Source: Chionoecetes opilio (lineage: Eukaryota; Arthropoda; Malacostraca; Decapoda; Majidae). Taken from it: 64,000 bases of DNA. Below the pieces are notes generated by a model, which had not been told where the DNA came from, ran no database searches, and worked only from the letters and a program-made list of their open reading frames with translations. Made by a program: the position numbers and the translations under genes. Location: the NCBI GenBank assembly GCA_016584305.1, contig JACEEZ010015277.1:377501-441500 (forward strand), given 5' to 3'. Positions 10,203 through 20,625 of the stretch are shown here, in pieces. Within the stretch, counting starts at the first letter, position 1. Every line of letters begins with the position of its first letter.

Positions 10203-11616
10203 CACTACCCTCCCGAGTTTCACGCTATGCGAGTTTCGCGATCCTTGAGTTTCGCGCTGAGTCCTAAATTCTTATCATCCCGACTTTCGCGCATTATATC
10301 CCCGAGTTTCGCGTTTTTTTTTTTTTTTTTTTTTTTTTTTTGGTGTGTGTGTGTGCCCACAGCGCCGTTAGGCAGTGACCTCCAGGAGTGGGATGGTAGG
10401 CCCTGGAGGTTAACTTGAGGGCTGTGATGGTTGGCCCTTGCCCGTGGTGGCGCAGACAGAATTTCTATAGTGACGCCTGTGATTAGAGGCTCATGCCACC
10501 CCCTGTGTCCTCCAATGCACTCGCAATCGAAGGTAGAGTTAATGGGCAGCGTGTGGGTGTTCTTAGGCCACTCAACGGTGCAGAGAAAGATTTTAAGTGG
10601 ATTTTACAGCCCTCATCAAGGATCGAACTCGGATCACCGAGAACTCCACTTGGAGACTTCTTCTTCTTGTGACCCTTTCTGCTTAGTATCACTTTGTAGG
10701 TCGTCTGTCAAGCTCGTGCTCGAGCTTGACATATATCTTGATGCTAACCGCTCTGCTACCGCCTCCCATAAGAGACGTACGGGACACGTCTTCCTTCCTT
10801 CCTGCTTAGTATAGTATTATAATAGGCTTAGTATAGCTTGTAGTTTTGCTTTGGTTTTTTCCATTTGTTTGTGTTTTTCTCTACAGGAGCAGCCGGTGTC
10901 GCATAAGATAGGTAACACCTCGAAATAAGTAGCACCTTACCGTACACCCCCGCCGTTCCTTACTATTTACCACAAAATACTCCTTTATAAGTGATTAACC
11001 TTGACGTGTGTGGTACTGTGGTTTCTGGAGGTACTGGAGGAGACAGGAAAGAAGAGAGGAAGGCATTGTGACAGTGTTATTGCCGTATAACACTGTCACA
11101 CAACCATCAGCTGACAAGATATGTGTCAAGCTCACTCACTCAGACCAAAACAACATCTGCTGGGTGACTCCCAACTCGAGCTCAATCTCAAGCTCCTCTC
11201 CTCCCTCCTCTTCTCTACGTAGTGTTGGCCGAAGCCACCACCCCGGGAGGCGGGTCACAAACCCTAGGTTAACACCCAGTACCCATTCACTGCTGGGTGG
11301 ACAGGGGCTTGGTGCATTTTCAGGATATTTTTTGGGGGAAAAAGTGAGTCTTATAAGCTGTAAAATACGGTAGGTACACAGCCCTCAAGTTAACCTCCAG
11401 GGCCTACCATCCCACCCCTGGAGGTCACTGCCTAACGGCGCTGTAGACACACACACACACACACAGACACACACACACACACCAAAAAAAAAAAAAAAAA
11501 AAAAAACCGGACTAAATAAGCATTTTTACAGTGTTTTTAATACCAGTGTTTAGCGATCCGCGAGTTTCGCGCTATGCCTCCGGAAGAAAGCAAGCGCGAA
11601 ACTCGGGAGGGTAGTG
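10203..11616. mobile_element. Composite TTTCGCG-family element, second full-length copy
   Basis: The termini CACTACCCTCCCGAGTTTC and inverse are flanked by TA (10201-10202, 11617-11618). Excising it with one TA restores LINE-A (tttcatcTAgtaagcctcc) exactly as seen intact at 61805-61825 on the other strand. It is 1,414 bp, inverted relative to 976-2390, with the same passengers: SINE-1 (minus) at 10342-10768, foldback segment at 10880-11100, SINE-V body at 11219-11310, TATAAGAC end at 11312-11371 and SINE-1 tail at 11385-11470. Confidence 0.92.
10342..10768 (-). mobile_element. SINE-1 inside the composite element
   Basis: It has the same structure as 1833-2267: A box near 10750, B box near 10620 and an AC tail at 10342-10353 on the minus strand. 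It shares the extra insert between the two boxes, so it belongs to the composite rather than being an independent insertion. Confidence 0.85.
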
Positions 11617-12343
11617 TAGTAAGCCTCCAAACACCTGGACCTTGGTCTTTTGCCTTTGGCAAAAAAAAAGGCTTTGCTGCCTCGTGCAGCGCCTCGAGAG
11701 CCATCAGCAGGACCTCCAGCGACTCAGCAAAGATTACTGCATCATCGGCAAAAACAAGATCAGTGATCTTGGTGTTTGCCAAGGGATGCTCCACAATCAC
11801 TTTGATCTACAACTTTGCCCAATACCCAGTCCATACAAGTGTTGAAAAGTAATGGGGCAAGGACGCACCCTTGCCTCACTCCTGTATTAATAGGAAAGAA
11901 GCTGGATACACCTCCCCCACCCTTCACAGAGCTTTCAGTCCCAGAATACAGACCAATCAATCATCAAACCAATAGTCCTTGCAGGAATCCCACGAAGTCG
12001 CAGAAGATCCCAGAGTGACTCACGATGCACTGAGTCAAACGCCTTCTTGAGATCAACATAGGCTGCAAGCATCCCCTGTCGAAACTCACTTCAGCGTTCC
12101 ACCAGGACACGAAGCGCTAGGATACGGTCCGTTGTTGACTTACCATGGCGTGAACCCAGACTGCTGAGGTCTCTGATACTTCAGCAGATGACTGCAGATC
12201 CGGGTCAGCTATAGATGGGCAAGCACCTTGCCTGGTATGCTGAGCAGTGTAATACCGCGGTAATTGTTGGAGTCCTGACTGTCCCCTTTCCCTTTTCAGA
12301 TAGGGACGACCAGCCCCCTTTTCCAGTCAGGAGGAATGGTACC
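11537..12343 (-). pseudogene. LINE-A reverse transcriptase core, broken
   Basis: Fragments include MIGLYSGTESSVKGGGGVSS, NTGVRQGCVLAPLLFNTCMD and TDLVFADDAVIFAESLEVL (the FADD catalytic box). The frame shifts between the last two, and the coding sequence is cut at 11618 by the composite MITE. Confidence 0.75.
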
Positions 12344-13440
12344 TCATTGCCACTCGGCAGTCAGGACAGCATTCAACCCGCGGATCATGGCCTCACCCCC
12401 AGCTTTGAGGAGCTCTACACTGATATTACAAATCCCAGCTGCCTTACCACCCCTCAACTTTGCTACAACCTCTCTGACTTTGTCAAGAGAGGGTGCGGTT
12501 TCGTCAATGGGAGGATTGGCATCCACTGCCCGTAACCCAATGGTGTGAAGCTGCTCAATTGGAGGGTCCACCGTGAACAACTGCCCAAAGTACTCGGCAC
12601 AACGAGCATCTGCCCATCCATGCCCGACGTGAGGCGCCCATCTGCTGCTTGAATAGCACTCGCCCGAGATAGAGACTTGGAACGGAGCTTCTTCAGGGCT
12701 CAGTAGGCAGGTCAGAGGTTATTTGCGTTCAAATGGCCCTCGACATCCTCAGCGAGACTCCTGACATACCCTCCTTGTCTCTCCCTAGGAGGGTTCTAGT
12801 CCTGCGTGACAGAGCCCTGTGCTGGTCCTGGTTCCCAGCCAGCCTGGCAGCGCGACTCTCCTCGATATTTTCCAGCGTCTCCGTCGAGACAAAACCACGC
12901 CTTGACCTCAAGTGCTCCCCAATACACTCCTTGGCAGCCTGTAGAGTTTCACGTTTGAAGGTATCCCACAGTTCTACAGGGTCCTTGAGGGCACCGAGCA
13001 CATCAAAGTGATTTGAGACTGCCACTGCATACTCATGGGCACATGTCAAGTCCTTCAGTTTCTCAAGATGAAACACAGTATGGTTACATCCTGAAATTCT
13101 TCTGGACTTGACATGAAGCTTAAGTGTAGCAACAACAAGTCTGTGATCTGTTGCAAAGAAATCAGCACTCCGGTAAACCCTGCAGTTTTGGAGGATCCTC
13201 CAACGAGTACTAACGAGGACGTGGTCATTCTCCTTAGTTACCTCTCCGGCATTGCTATACCATGTCCAGTGGTGCAGCTCTGGTCTCTTGATACCAAAAA
13301 CCTGCAATTCTCAACCTTTTGGACCTCGCAAAATTCAGAAGCAGAGAACTGTTAATGTTTCTGGTACCGGAGCCATGGGGACCAACACATAACTCGTAGC
13401 CATCTCTCACAGTGCCAGTAGTAGCATTGAAGTCGCCCAA
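12344..13440 (-). pseudogene. LINE-A endonuclease and pre-RT coding region, broken
   Basis: Three frames in series cover 13440-13255, 13307-12729 and 12580-12344. They show the endonuclease motifs GDFNA-TG and DHRLVVATL, then KVREVVAKLRGGKAAGICNI, which is RT motif 0/1 (kaaG.d.i..ELLKAGG). Frames shift between them, so no protein of full length is made. Confidence 0.75.
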
Positions 13441-13611
13441 GATAATGAGTGTCCAGTATTATTATAAATACATTCTGTATTCATTGTCTAAGCCAGTAAA
13501 TAAGCTTCATAGGCTATAGAAATGTCTTTTTAGGAAGGCGTCAAGAATTGCCAAAATTCATGATTTAGCGAGGGGGGTTGGAACGTTTCCCTCGCTATTA
13601 CCATAAGGTAT

Positions 13612-13869
13612 AAAATCTTTCTCTGCACCGTCGAGTGGCCTAAGAACACCCACATGCTGCCCATTAACTCTACCTACGATTGCGAGTGCATCGGAGGCCA
13701 CAGGGGGGAGACATGAACCTCTAATCACAAGCATCACCAAAACTTCTGCCTGCGCAACCACGGGCGAGGGCCAACCACCACAGCCCTCGAGGGAATCTCC
13801 AGGGCCTACCATCCCACCCCTGGAGGTCACTGCCTAACGGCGCTGTAGGCGCACACACACACACACACA
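13612..13869 (+). mobile_element. SINE-1, 5'-truncated
   Basis: It starts within the body (tctttctctgcaccgtcgag) and runs to ggcgctgtaggcgc plus an (AC)n tail. LINE-B follows inside that AC tail. Confidence 0.8.
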
Positions 13870-14852
13870 CAAGATCAGAAGTCAGAATGGTGCAGTGTGA
13901 TAAGTGGAGTTCCTCAAGGATCAGTATTGGCCCCAGTGATGTTCTTGGTCTATGTAAATGATATGACAGAGGAAGTGAACAGTTATATGAGTTTATTTGC
14001 TGATGATGCTAAATTACTAAGAAAAGTAGAAAGTAAAGAGGACTGTGAGGATTTACAAAAGGATCTAGATAAGATTTTCAGATGGAGTCAATTATGGGAA
14101 ATGGAGTTTAATGCTAAAAAGTGTAAAGTGATGGAAATGGGCAGTAGCAAAAAGAGACAGAGAGGAAAGTATTCTATGGGAAATAAATGGATAATCAAAA
14201 CAAAGGTCGAAAAAGATCTGGGAGTATGGATTACGGATAATTTGTCACCTGAGAAGCATATAAACAAGATCACAGGAGATACATATCAGTTGCTGAGGAA
14301 TATAAGAATGGCATTCAAATATCTGGATGAAGAGATAATTAAGAAATTGATAACATCTTTGATTCGACCAAGGTTGGAATATGCGGCAGTGATGTGGGTC
14401 ACCACATAAAAAGAAGGATATAAGGAAGATTGAGAGAATACAAAGAGCAGCCACAAAAATGGCTCCAAGCCTGAGAGATTTATCATATGAGGAAAGACTT
14501 TCAAGACTAAAACTCCCAACTCTTGAGAAAAGAGAAAGGGGAGATTTTATAGCAGTGTATTCAATGGGGTCTGGAAAAAATTGATAGAGAAGATCTGTTT
14601 GTGTGGGACGATAGAAGTACAAGAGGACATGAGAAGAAATTGAAAAGGACAACATGGAAGAAGGACATAAAAAAATACAGCTTCCCGTATAGAAGCATAG
14701 AACAACCTTGATGCAAAAGTGATTAATGCAAGAAGTATTCAGGACTTCAAAGGCAAGCTGGATAATAGTAGATTTGGAGACGGAACAGTACGAGCATAGC
14801 TCTTTTCCTGTATGTTACAACTAGGTAAATACAACTAGGTAATACAACTGAT
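13870..14852 (+). mobile_element. LINE-B (CR1/jockey-like), 5'-truncated, inserted in an (AC)n array
   Basis: It begins within RT (ISGVPQGSVLAPVMFLVYVN), has the catalytic SLFADDAKLLRKVESKED, then KDLGVWITDNLSPEKHINKI and IRPRLEYAAVMW. The frame breaks at 14406. The 3' end reads ggagacggaacagtacgagc...aactaggtaaatacaactag and is followed by (AC)n (14853). The 5' truncation point is also preceded by (AC)n. Confidence 0.85.
13897..14409 (+). pseudogene. LINE-B reverse transcriptase fragment
   Basis: This 170-codon open stretch holds RT motifs 4-7 (GVPQGSVLAP, FADDAKLL, MEFNAKKCKVMEMG). It ends at a stop created by a frameshift. The normal continuation PHKKKDIRKIERIQRAATKM is in another frame at 14403-14465. 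Confidence 0.8.
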
Positions 14853-14954
14853 ACACACACACACACACACAAAAAAAAACCATGTACGAAGCAGCGCGAA
14901 ACTCGGGGAGATAATGCGCGAAAGTCGCATAGCTTGAAACTCGGGAGGGTACTG
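14853..14954. mobile_element. Right end of a TTTCGCG-family composite element
   Basis: The order (AC)n, A-run, gcgcgaaactcgggg, ctcgggagggtactg and then TA is the right end of the composite family in the 976-2390 orientation. The SINE-1 at 13612 is therefore its passenger, and LINE-B landed in that SINE's AC tail. The left end is missing. Confidence 0.75.
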
Positions 14955-14956
14955 TA

Positions 14957-15391
14957 GATATAAGTCAGGTGGTTTGTCAATTGCCATAAGAAATGTTTAC
15001 CTTAAGTGGAAGCAGGTTCAAAATGATTATGAAACTTTATTATCTGTTTGTGTAGATGGAAGGGTTATGGGTTTAGAAAACGATCTATTTATTACATGCG
15101 CTTATAACCCACCTAGTCACTCGCGATATGGTAAACCAGAACATTTTGGCGAATTAGATAATTTCTTTCTCTAATAATTATTGTTATCATATTGTAAGTG
15201 ATGATTTTAGCACTCATACCGGTTGTTTGTCTGATATTGGGCAAGTGATTGAAGACAGTGAGGGTAGTTTACCAATGGAGGATGATATTTATACTATTTT
15301 AAGATTTGCAGGTTTTTCAGAGAACAGATGTAATCAATATAGCATTTCTGATAGAAGCACATATGGTAAAAAATTTGTGTTGGTTTGGTGT
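14957..15391 (+). mobile_element. LINE-C endonuclease fragment (piece 1 of 4)
   Basis: It encodes GGLSIAIRNVYLKWKQVQND, LENDLFITCAYNPPSHSRYG and, after a frameshift, DFSTHTGCLSDIG: the middle of an APE-type endonuclease (YnPP and DfnahTG motifs). It is bounded left by the MITE end and right by the start of the next composite element. The rest of the same LINE seems to continue at 38525. Confidence 0.7.
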
Positions 15392-15488
15392 TGATCCTCG
15401 AGTTTCGCGCCGAGTCCTAAATTCTTACCATCTCGACTTTCGCACATTATCTCCCCAAGTTTCGCGCTGCTTCGTACACATTTTTTTT

Positions 15489-15612
15489 GCCTATAGCGCT
15501 GTTTGGCAGTGACCTCCAGGAGTGGGATGGTAGTCCCTGTACTTCAGGGCTATGATGATTGACCCTCACCTGTGGTGGCGCAGGCAGTATTTTTATAAGA
15601 GTTAATGGGCTG
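15489..15612 (-). mobile_element. SINE-1 3' fragment
   Basis: Minus-strand tail and body end (gcctatagcgctgtttggcagtgacc on +). It breaks off at agttaatgggctgc. Confidence 0.7.
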
Positions 15613-15682
15613 CATTAGTAGAAGCGAAATTGAATTACCTTTCCATTTATATATTTCGTTTTCTGATAAATGAATTAGCAAC

Positions 15683-16213
15683 ATGCATCAATTAGCATGG
15701 TGGACCCTCCAACTGAGCAGCTTCACACCACTGGGCTACAGGCAGTGGATTCCGATCCTCCCATTGACGAAACCGCACCCTCTCGACGAAGTCAGAGGGG
15801 CTGTAGCAAAGTTAAGGGATGTAAAGGCAGCTGGCGTGTGTAATATCAGTGCGGAGCTCCTCAAAGCTGGGGGTGAGGCCATGATCCGCGGGTTGCATGC
15901 TGTCCTGACTGCTGTGTGGCAATCAGGTACCATTCCTCCTGACTGGAAAAGGGGGCTGGTCGTCCCTATCTGGAAAGGGGAAGGGGACCGTCAGGACTGC
16001 AACAATTACCGTGGTATTACACTGCTCAGCCTGCCAGGCAAGGTGCTTGCCCATCTATTGCTGACGTGGATCCGCAATCATCTGCTGAAGCATCAGAGAC
16101 CTAAGCAGTCTGGGTTCACGCCTGGTAAGTCAACAACGGACCGTATCCTAGCACTTCGTGTCCTGGTGGAACGCCGACGTCAGTTTCGATGGGATGCTTG
16201 CAGTCTATGTTGA
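15683..16213 (+). pseudogene. LINE-A copy 2, N-terminal RT segment
   Basis: This 176-codon frame has RT motifs 0-3 (AGVCNISAELLKAGG, IPPDWKRGLVVPIWKGEG, NYRGITLLSLPGKV, QSGFTPGKSTTDRI). A frameshift at about 16190 interrupts the next motif (VDLKKAFDSVHH, in another frame). Confidence 0.75.
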
Positions 16214-16410
16214 TCTCAAGAAGGCGTTTGACTCAGTGCATCATGAGTCACTGGGATATTCTGCGACTTCGCGGGATTCCTGCAAGGACTATTGGTTTGA
16301 TGACTGGTCTGTATTCTGGGACTGAGAGTGCTGTGCAGTGTGGGGGAGGTGTATCCAGCTTCTTTCCTGTTAATACAGGAGTGAGGCAAGGGTGCGTCCT
16401 TGCCCCGTTA

Positions 16411-19339
16411 CAGGGAGGTCCCGAAGATGCGAGGAGTTAGGTTCCACCTGGCATACTCGTAAAGCGAAATCTCGTATAGCGAAATACATAAATAATGATA
16501 AAATATAGGTTTGGTTCCAGGACCCCATCAAAGACATGTTTTTCAAGGTAAAATAAACTATACCAAACACAACAAACACACAGCGTCTATATTATATATT
16601 ACCCAAACTGTACTACCTATTCTGTAGAAAAAGCATTCTGAAAGAGAAAATAGCACACAAAATAACATAACTGCACATTAATTAAACATAAAACATGCAT
16701 AACACTCACAAGTGGTAATGTTGCGTGGGAGACAGGAAGCTGGCACGTAGCCAGCTGAGAGTCCCTGTTTGGTCTCTCCGACGCTTGAGAGAAAACAGCG
16801 GTCACTGCGTTTGCAGGGATGACTGGGTTAGAGTTCTTCCTCCTCCCCTTGATCACTTGGGGAAGAGGAAAGATCCTCGGTGCTGGCCCTGCTGGCAGAT
16901 ATCGGTGCAGGATTATCCATGTCCTGCTCGATGGTGGAGGCACCACTGGTGGAGGAACCACTGGTGGAGGGAGGTGGTGTAGGTGAAGATTTTGGCTTGA
17001 AGAAGTGGCTGATCTTCTTTTGGGAAGCACTAACCTTCTTCTGCTGGTAGAGCTCTTCATATCTCTTCAGTCCATCCAAGATGATGGCCTTGAAGTCCAG
17101 AGCCCTGTCTAACTGAGGGTCATACTCCACCGCCATTTATGCAAGGTGTCTGCCAACGTCAATCATTTCACTAAGTTGTTTGGTGGTGAACGCCTTAGTG
17201 AATGGAGCATCTTCAACTTCAGGGCCTGCCTCGCTTTTGTTGTGCCTCTCCATTTCGAAGAGCTCTTCATCAGACAGCTCCTGAGTGTGGGAGGCGAGGA
17301 GGCCAACCACATCTTCCTCATCCACCTCCTCGAAGCCAGCATCTTTCGCCAGGGAGACAATCTGTTTGTGCACAGTTGGCACAGCTGAGCTAGAAAAACC
17401 CTTGAAGCCATGCACACATTCAGGCCACAGGTTCTTCCACACTCCATTCATATTTGCGGAGGTTACATCATCCCATGAAAGTTTAATTAATTCAAGAGCT
17501 TGCTTGATGTTAAAAGTCTTCCAAAACTCCTTCACCGACATCTTGCCATCTTCCGTTGTCATCACAAGCTGTCTCATACATCGCCTGGTGTAATAAGCCT
17601 CAAAAGTGGCTATTACACCCTGATCCATAGGTTGGAGGATTGAGGTGGTGTTTGGAGGGAGAAAAACAACCTTGACATTAGGGCAGGAATCTTCAATTTT
17701 TGTGGGATGACCTGGAGCGTTGTCAATCAGCAACAAACACTTATTATCAAGGTTGTTCGCCTTTGTATATTTTTCCACGAAAGGCGAAAAGTAGTCCAGG
17801 ATGTAATCCTGAAACACCGCCTGCGTCACCCACGCCTTAGGGTTGGAGCGCCAGACAACAGGCAACCTCTGTTTAACACAACCCTTCAGCACGCGCGGTG
17901 TCTCTGACTGGTAGACGAGCAGGGGTTTCACTTTAACATATTTCTCCATCTCATCTCCTTCTGCGTTGCCACCGAGAAGGAGTGTGAGGCAGTCTTTACT
18001 GGCTTTGTGTCCTGGAGCTACTCTTTCCTCCCTCGAAATGTAGGTTCGGGATGGCATCTTCTTCCAGAAGAGGCCAGTTTCGTCGAGGTTAAATACTTGT
18101 TTAGGAGTGTAACTGCCCTCCTCAACAATCCTGGCTAGCTACTCTGGAAAAGCCCTGGCAGCCTCTTGTGTCAGCACTTGCAGCTTCTCCCTGAATCCTG
18201 ATGTTGTGAAGGTTAGCACGTTTCCTGAAGTGTGCTAGCCAACCATCACTAGCAGAAAAAGTGTCACTCACTGGTGCAGGTGTACCAGCACTAGGCCCTG
18301 CGCTAGTGGACACTTCAGCCTCACCGCTTGCACCAGCCGTGGCCCTGACACTCGTATCATGCTCCTCCTTGCACCTTTTCCAGAGTGCAAGTGCTTTCTC
18401 CTTGATTAAGGCCTGGGAGATAGCTGCACGAGCTTGGTTCTGGCCTTCTAACCAAGCTTGCAGCAGACGCTCCATCTTTTCCATGATGGGGTCATGACTG
18501 CGAGTAGCTTGCACACCCCATACAGAGTGCTGAGTACCCGCCAGTTTCAGCACTTTCTCACTCGACTTAATGATAGTGCTCACAGTAGAAGATGATAATT
18601 TATAAATGCGGCACAGATCTGACACTCGATCACCTCACTCGCTCGAAGCTGATGCTTCTTAAAAAATTTTTTATCTTTTAGCTAATGTTATTGGCACTCT
18701 AGACAGCTTAGCACTTGTACCATAAGCACTCGCACTTGAAGACACTGAATGCTTGGGAGGCATAGTTAACACAGGTACACAGGTAAGCACTACCCTGTAA
18801 AGAAAAAAAGGCACAGCTATACAATATATCACCACGTGGTCACACCACAGCACCACACCACTGCACCACCACACCACCATACCACCGCACCACCACACCA
18901 CCACACAAAACACAGTGAATTAAGAGTGTGACAGCACACTACGACAGAGCACAAATAAGTCACAATAAGCACATTAAGTAAACCAGCAAATCACTAAAAT
19001 CGACTCACAAGGCCACAATACAAGCAAAAAGACGTTGTACTGTAGGGGACGCCACGTGATACAAGAGAGGGTAGGGTAGGTAAGGGATAAGGGAGGGGTG
19101 CGCAGACCTCTTCCACTACCCAAAACTCGTCTCTGTGCATCTGAATCATTGTTACATCATCATACAGCCCAGATGCATACGTGGTAGGGCGCGCATTTTG
19201 ACCTTTGGTAATTTTACTCACCCCAGTTTGAATGTCGTAGCATTGGATTTTCGATCTTGTATATTGAAAATAGACCCTAATTTACTCAGTCGTATCATTG
19301 ATTTCGTATACCGAATGCTCGTATAATGGGACCTCCCTG
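16411..19339 (-). mobile_element. Tigger/pogo DNA transposon, complete ends, inactive
   Basis: The termini CAGGGAGGTCCCG and cgggacctccctg (one mismatch at the right, tgggacc) are flanked by TA at 16409-16410 and 19340-19341. Removing it restores LINE-A (gccccgtTActtttcaacac; compare the intact copy near 11840). It is 2,929 bp and the transposase is on the minus strand. The CACCAC-rich stretch 18838-18905 lies in its 5' untranslated part. Confidence 0.93.
16828..18625 (-). pseudogene. Tigger transposase (CENP-B HTH plus DDD domain), broken
   Basis: Read from 18625: an N-terminal HTH portion (SDLCRIYKLSSSTVSTIIKS) and second HTH (MEKMERLLQAWLEGQNQARA), a stop or frame change at 18122, then the catalytic domain. 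The triad is visible: D in VFNLDETGLFWKKMP (near 18085), D in LLLIDNAPGHP (residue 112 of the 17137-18057 frame) and D in ILQPMDQGVI (residue 145). An in-frame TAA at 17137-17139 separates a C-terminal tail (MAVEYDPQLDRALDFKAIIL). The triad is intact, but stop codons and a frameshift make it inactive. Family: Tigger (pogo), close to TIGD1-like elements. Confidence 0.88.
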
Positions 19340-19876
19340 TACTTTTCAACACTTGTATGGACTGGGTATTGGGCAAAGTTGTAGATCAAAGTGATTGTGG
19401 AGCATCCCTCGGCAACACTAAGATCACTGATCTTGTTTTTGCCGATGATGCAGCAATTTTTGCTGAGTCGCTGGAGGTTCTGGTGATGGCTTTCGAGGCG
19501 CTGCACGAGGAAGCAAAGCATTTGGGACTTGAGGTCTCCTGGCTTAAGACCAAGGTGTTAGTTAGGAGGCTTACTAGATGAAACAGTACAGTCTGTTCAT
19601 GCGTGCGGGGAGGACATTGAGATCTTGGAAAGTTTTACATACCTTGGTAGCGCAGTCCATAATGACGGCGGGTCACGTCACCGGGTCACCGGGAGTGGCA
19701 TCGTAGGGTGGGCGAGGCGACGCGCCCTCCGGCGTATGCCCCCAATGATTGATTGATAAATTAGCGTCAACTAAATATATAACATCATCAATCGGGGTAT
19801 AAGCAAGCGTGCCACCCTCAATACTCACTGTGTAAGCGACTGGGCGAGGCTCTCTCCGCCGGCTTCCGCTCCCGCA

Positions 19877-20178
19877 TGTGGATATGCGACTATAACCTGA
19901 CAGTCACACCTACATAATATTCATGCCTCTTAATAATTCCTACACATACATGCTATGTTGCAACACTGTATGTGACACATGACAACAGCGCGCTCTGCGA
20001 GGCCGCTCCATGTAACGCCAGTCGTTGCCCCGCGGTCAGACCTTCAAGACCGGCTCCTCGCCGGGTGGTCCCGCATATCTATGTTCTCTATAATAAACAC
20101 CTACGGAAGATGCTCGCTTCTCCTTCGGGTAAACTCCCCTCAACCACTCCGGTTTATCACTGCAAATCACGAGCAACA
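19877..20178 (+). repeat. Gypsy 5' LTR
   Basis: 302 bp, TG...CA, preceded by CCGCA. The identical length is recovered for the 3' LTR after removing its insertion. Confidence 0.88.
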
Positions 20179-20196
20179 TGGCGCAGATCGCAGGTA
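20179..20196 (+). other. Gypsy primer-binding site
   Basis: tggcgcagatcgcaggta begins directly after the LTR end. The TGGCG start is usual for tRNA-primed retroelements. I cannot name the tRNA. Confidence 0.6.
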
Positions 20197-20625
20197 TAAG
20201 AACTTAGAGAGACGTGCAACGACTCCCGCCATTCCCCAGAACACACCACCGCCTTGACGCCATGAGGCATCTCTTCACCGCGACCTACGCTTCCTCCCTG
20301 GACTACTTCGTCTCCAGCGACGTGTGCTCGTGTGCCTGTGTCAGACGTAAGGCGTGTGGACTGCGTATGACGGTAGGGTCACCAGTGTACCATAAGTGCC
20401 GTGTGTGTTTTTCAGTGTGCGTTTTTTGTACCGGGGCCCCGTTGGTTGTTCATCGGATCGCCGCTTGGTACGGCTGACCTTGAAACCAGGTGCGGGTGGC
20501 TAGAGCCAGACCCCCCCTTCTCACCCACCCCGCTCCAACGCCACCCCAACACGCCACACACACACACACAACCCACATCTCCCTGTGTTCTTGATATTCC
20601 ACGTACGATGGTTATCTCTTGAAAT

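Larger units (their letters stand above)
9520..13456 (-). mobile_element. LINE-A, nearly complete non-LTR retrotransposon (RTE-like)
   Basis: On the minus strand, in order: endonuclease (LIILGDFNATTGT near 13440, and ATDHRLVVATL near 13125), linker, reverse transcriptase (GVRQGCVLAPLLFNTC, LVFADDAVIFAESLEVL), C-terminal helix region (SLVIPVLLYGCETWTLLNSD) and a tail of (TGAT)n at 9520-9530. It is disabled by several frameshifts, and the 5' part of the endonuclease is missing. A composite MITE (10203-11616) interrupts it at a TA. The short tetranucleotide tail and single endonuclease-RT layout suggest RTE. Clade not certain. Confidence 0.85.
15697..19757 (+). mobile_element. LINE-A copy 2, split by Tigger
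   Basis: 5'-truncated. It starts tggaccctccaactgagcag, then encodes VRGAVAKLRDVKAAGVCNIS and WKRGLVVPIWKGEGDRQDCN, then RT up to GVRQGCVLAP at 16408. After the Tigger it resumes NTCMDWVLGKVVDQSDCGAS and DLVFADDAAIFAESLEVLV. Most of the C-terminal region is deleted (a jump from ggcgggtcacgtcac to 3' UTR), and it ends in gattgattgat at 19757. Confidence 0.85.
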
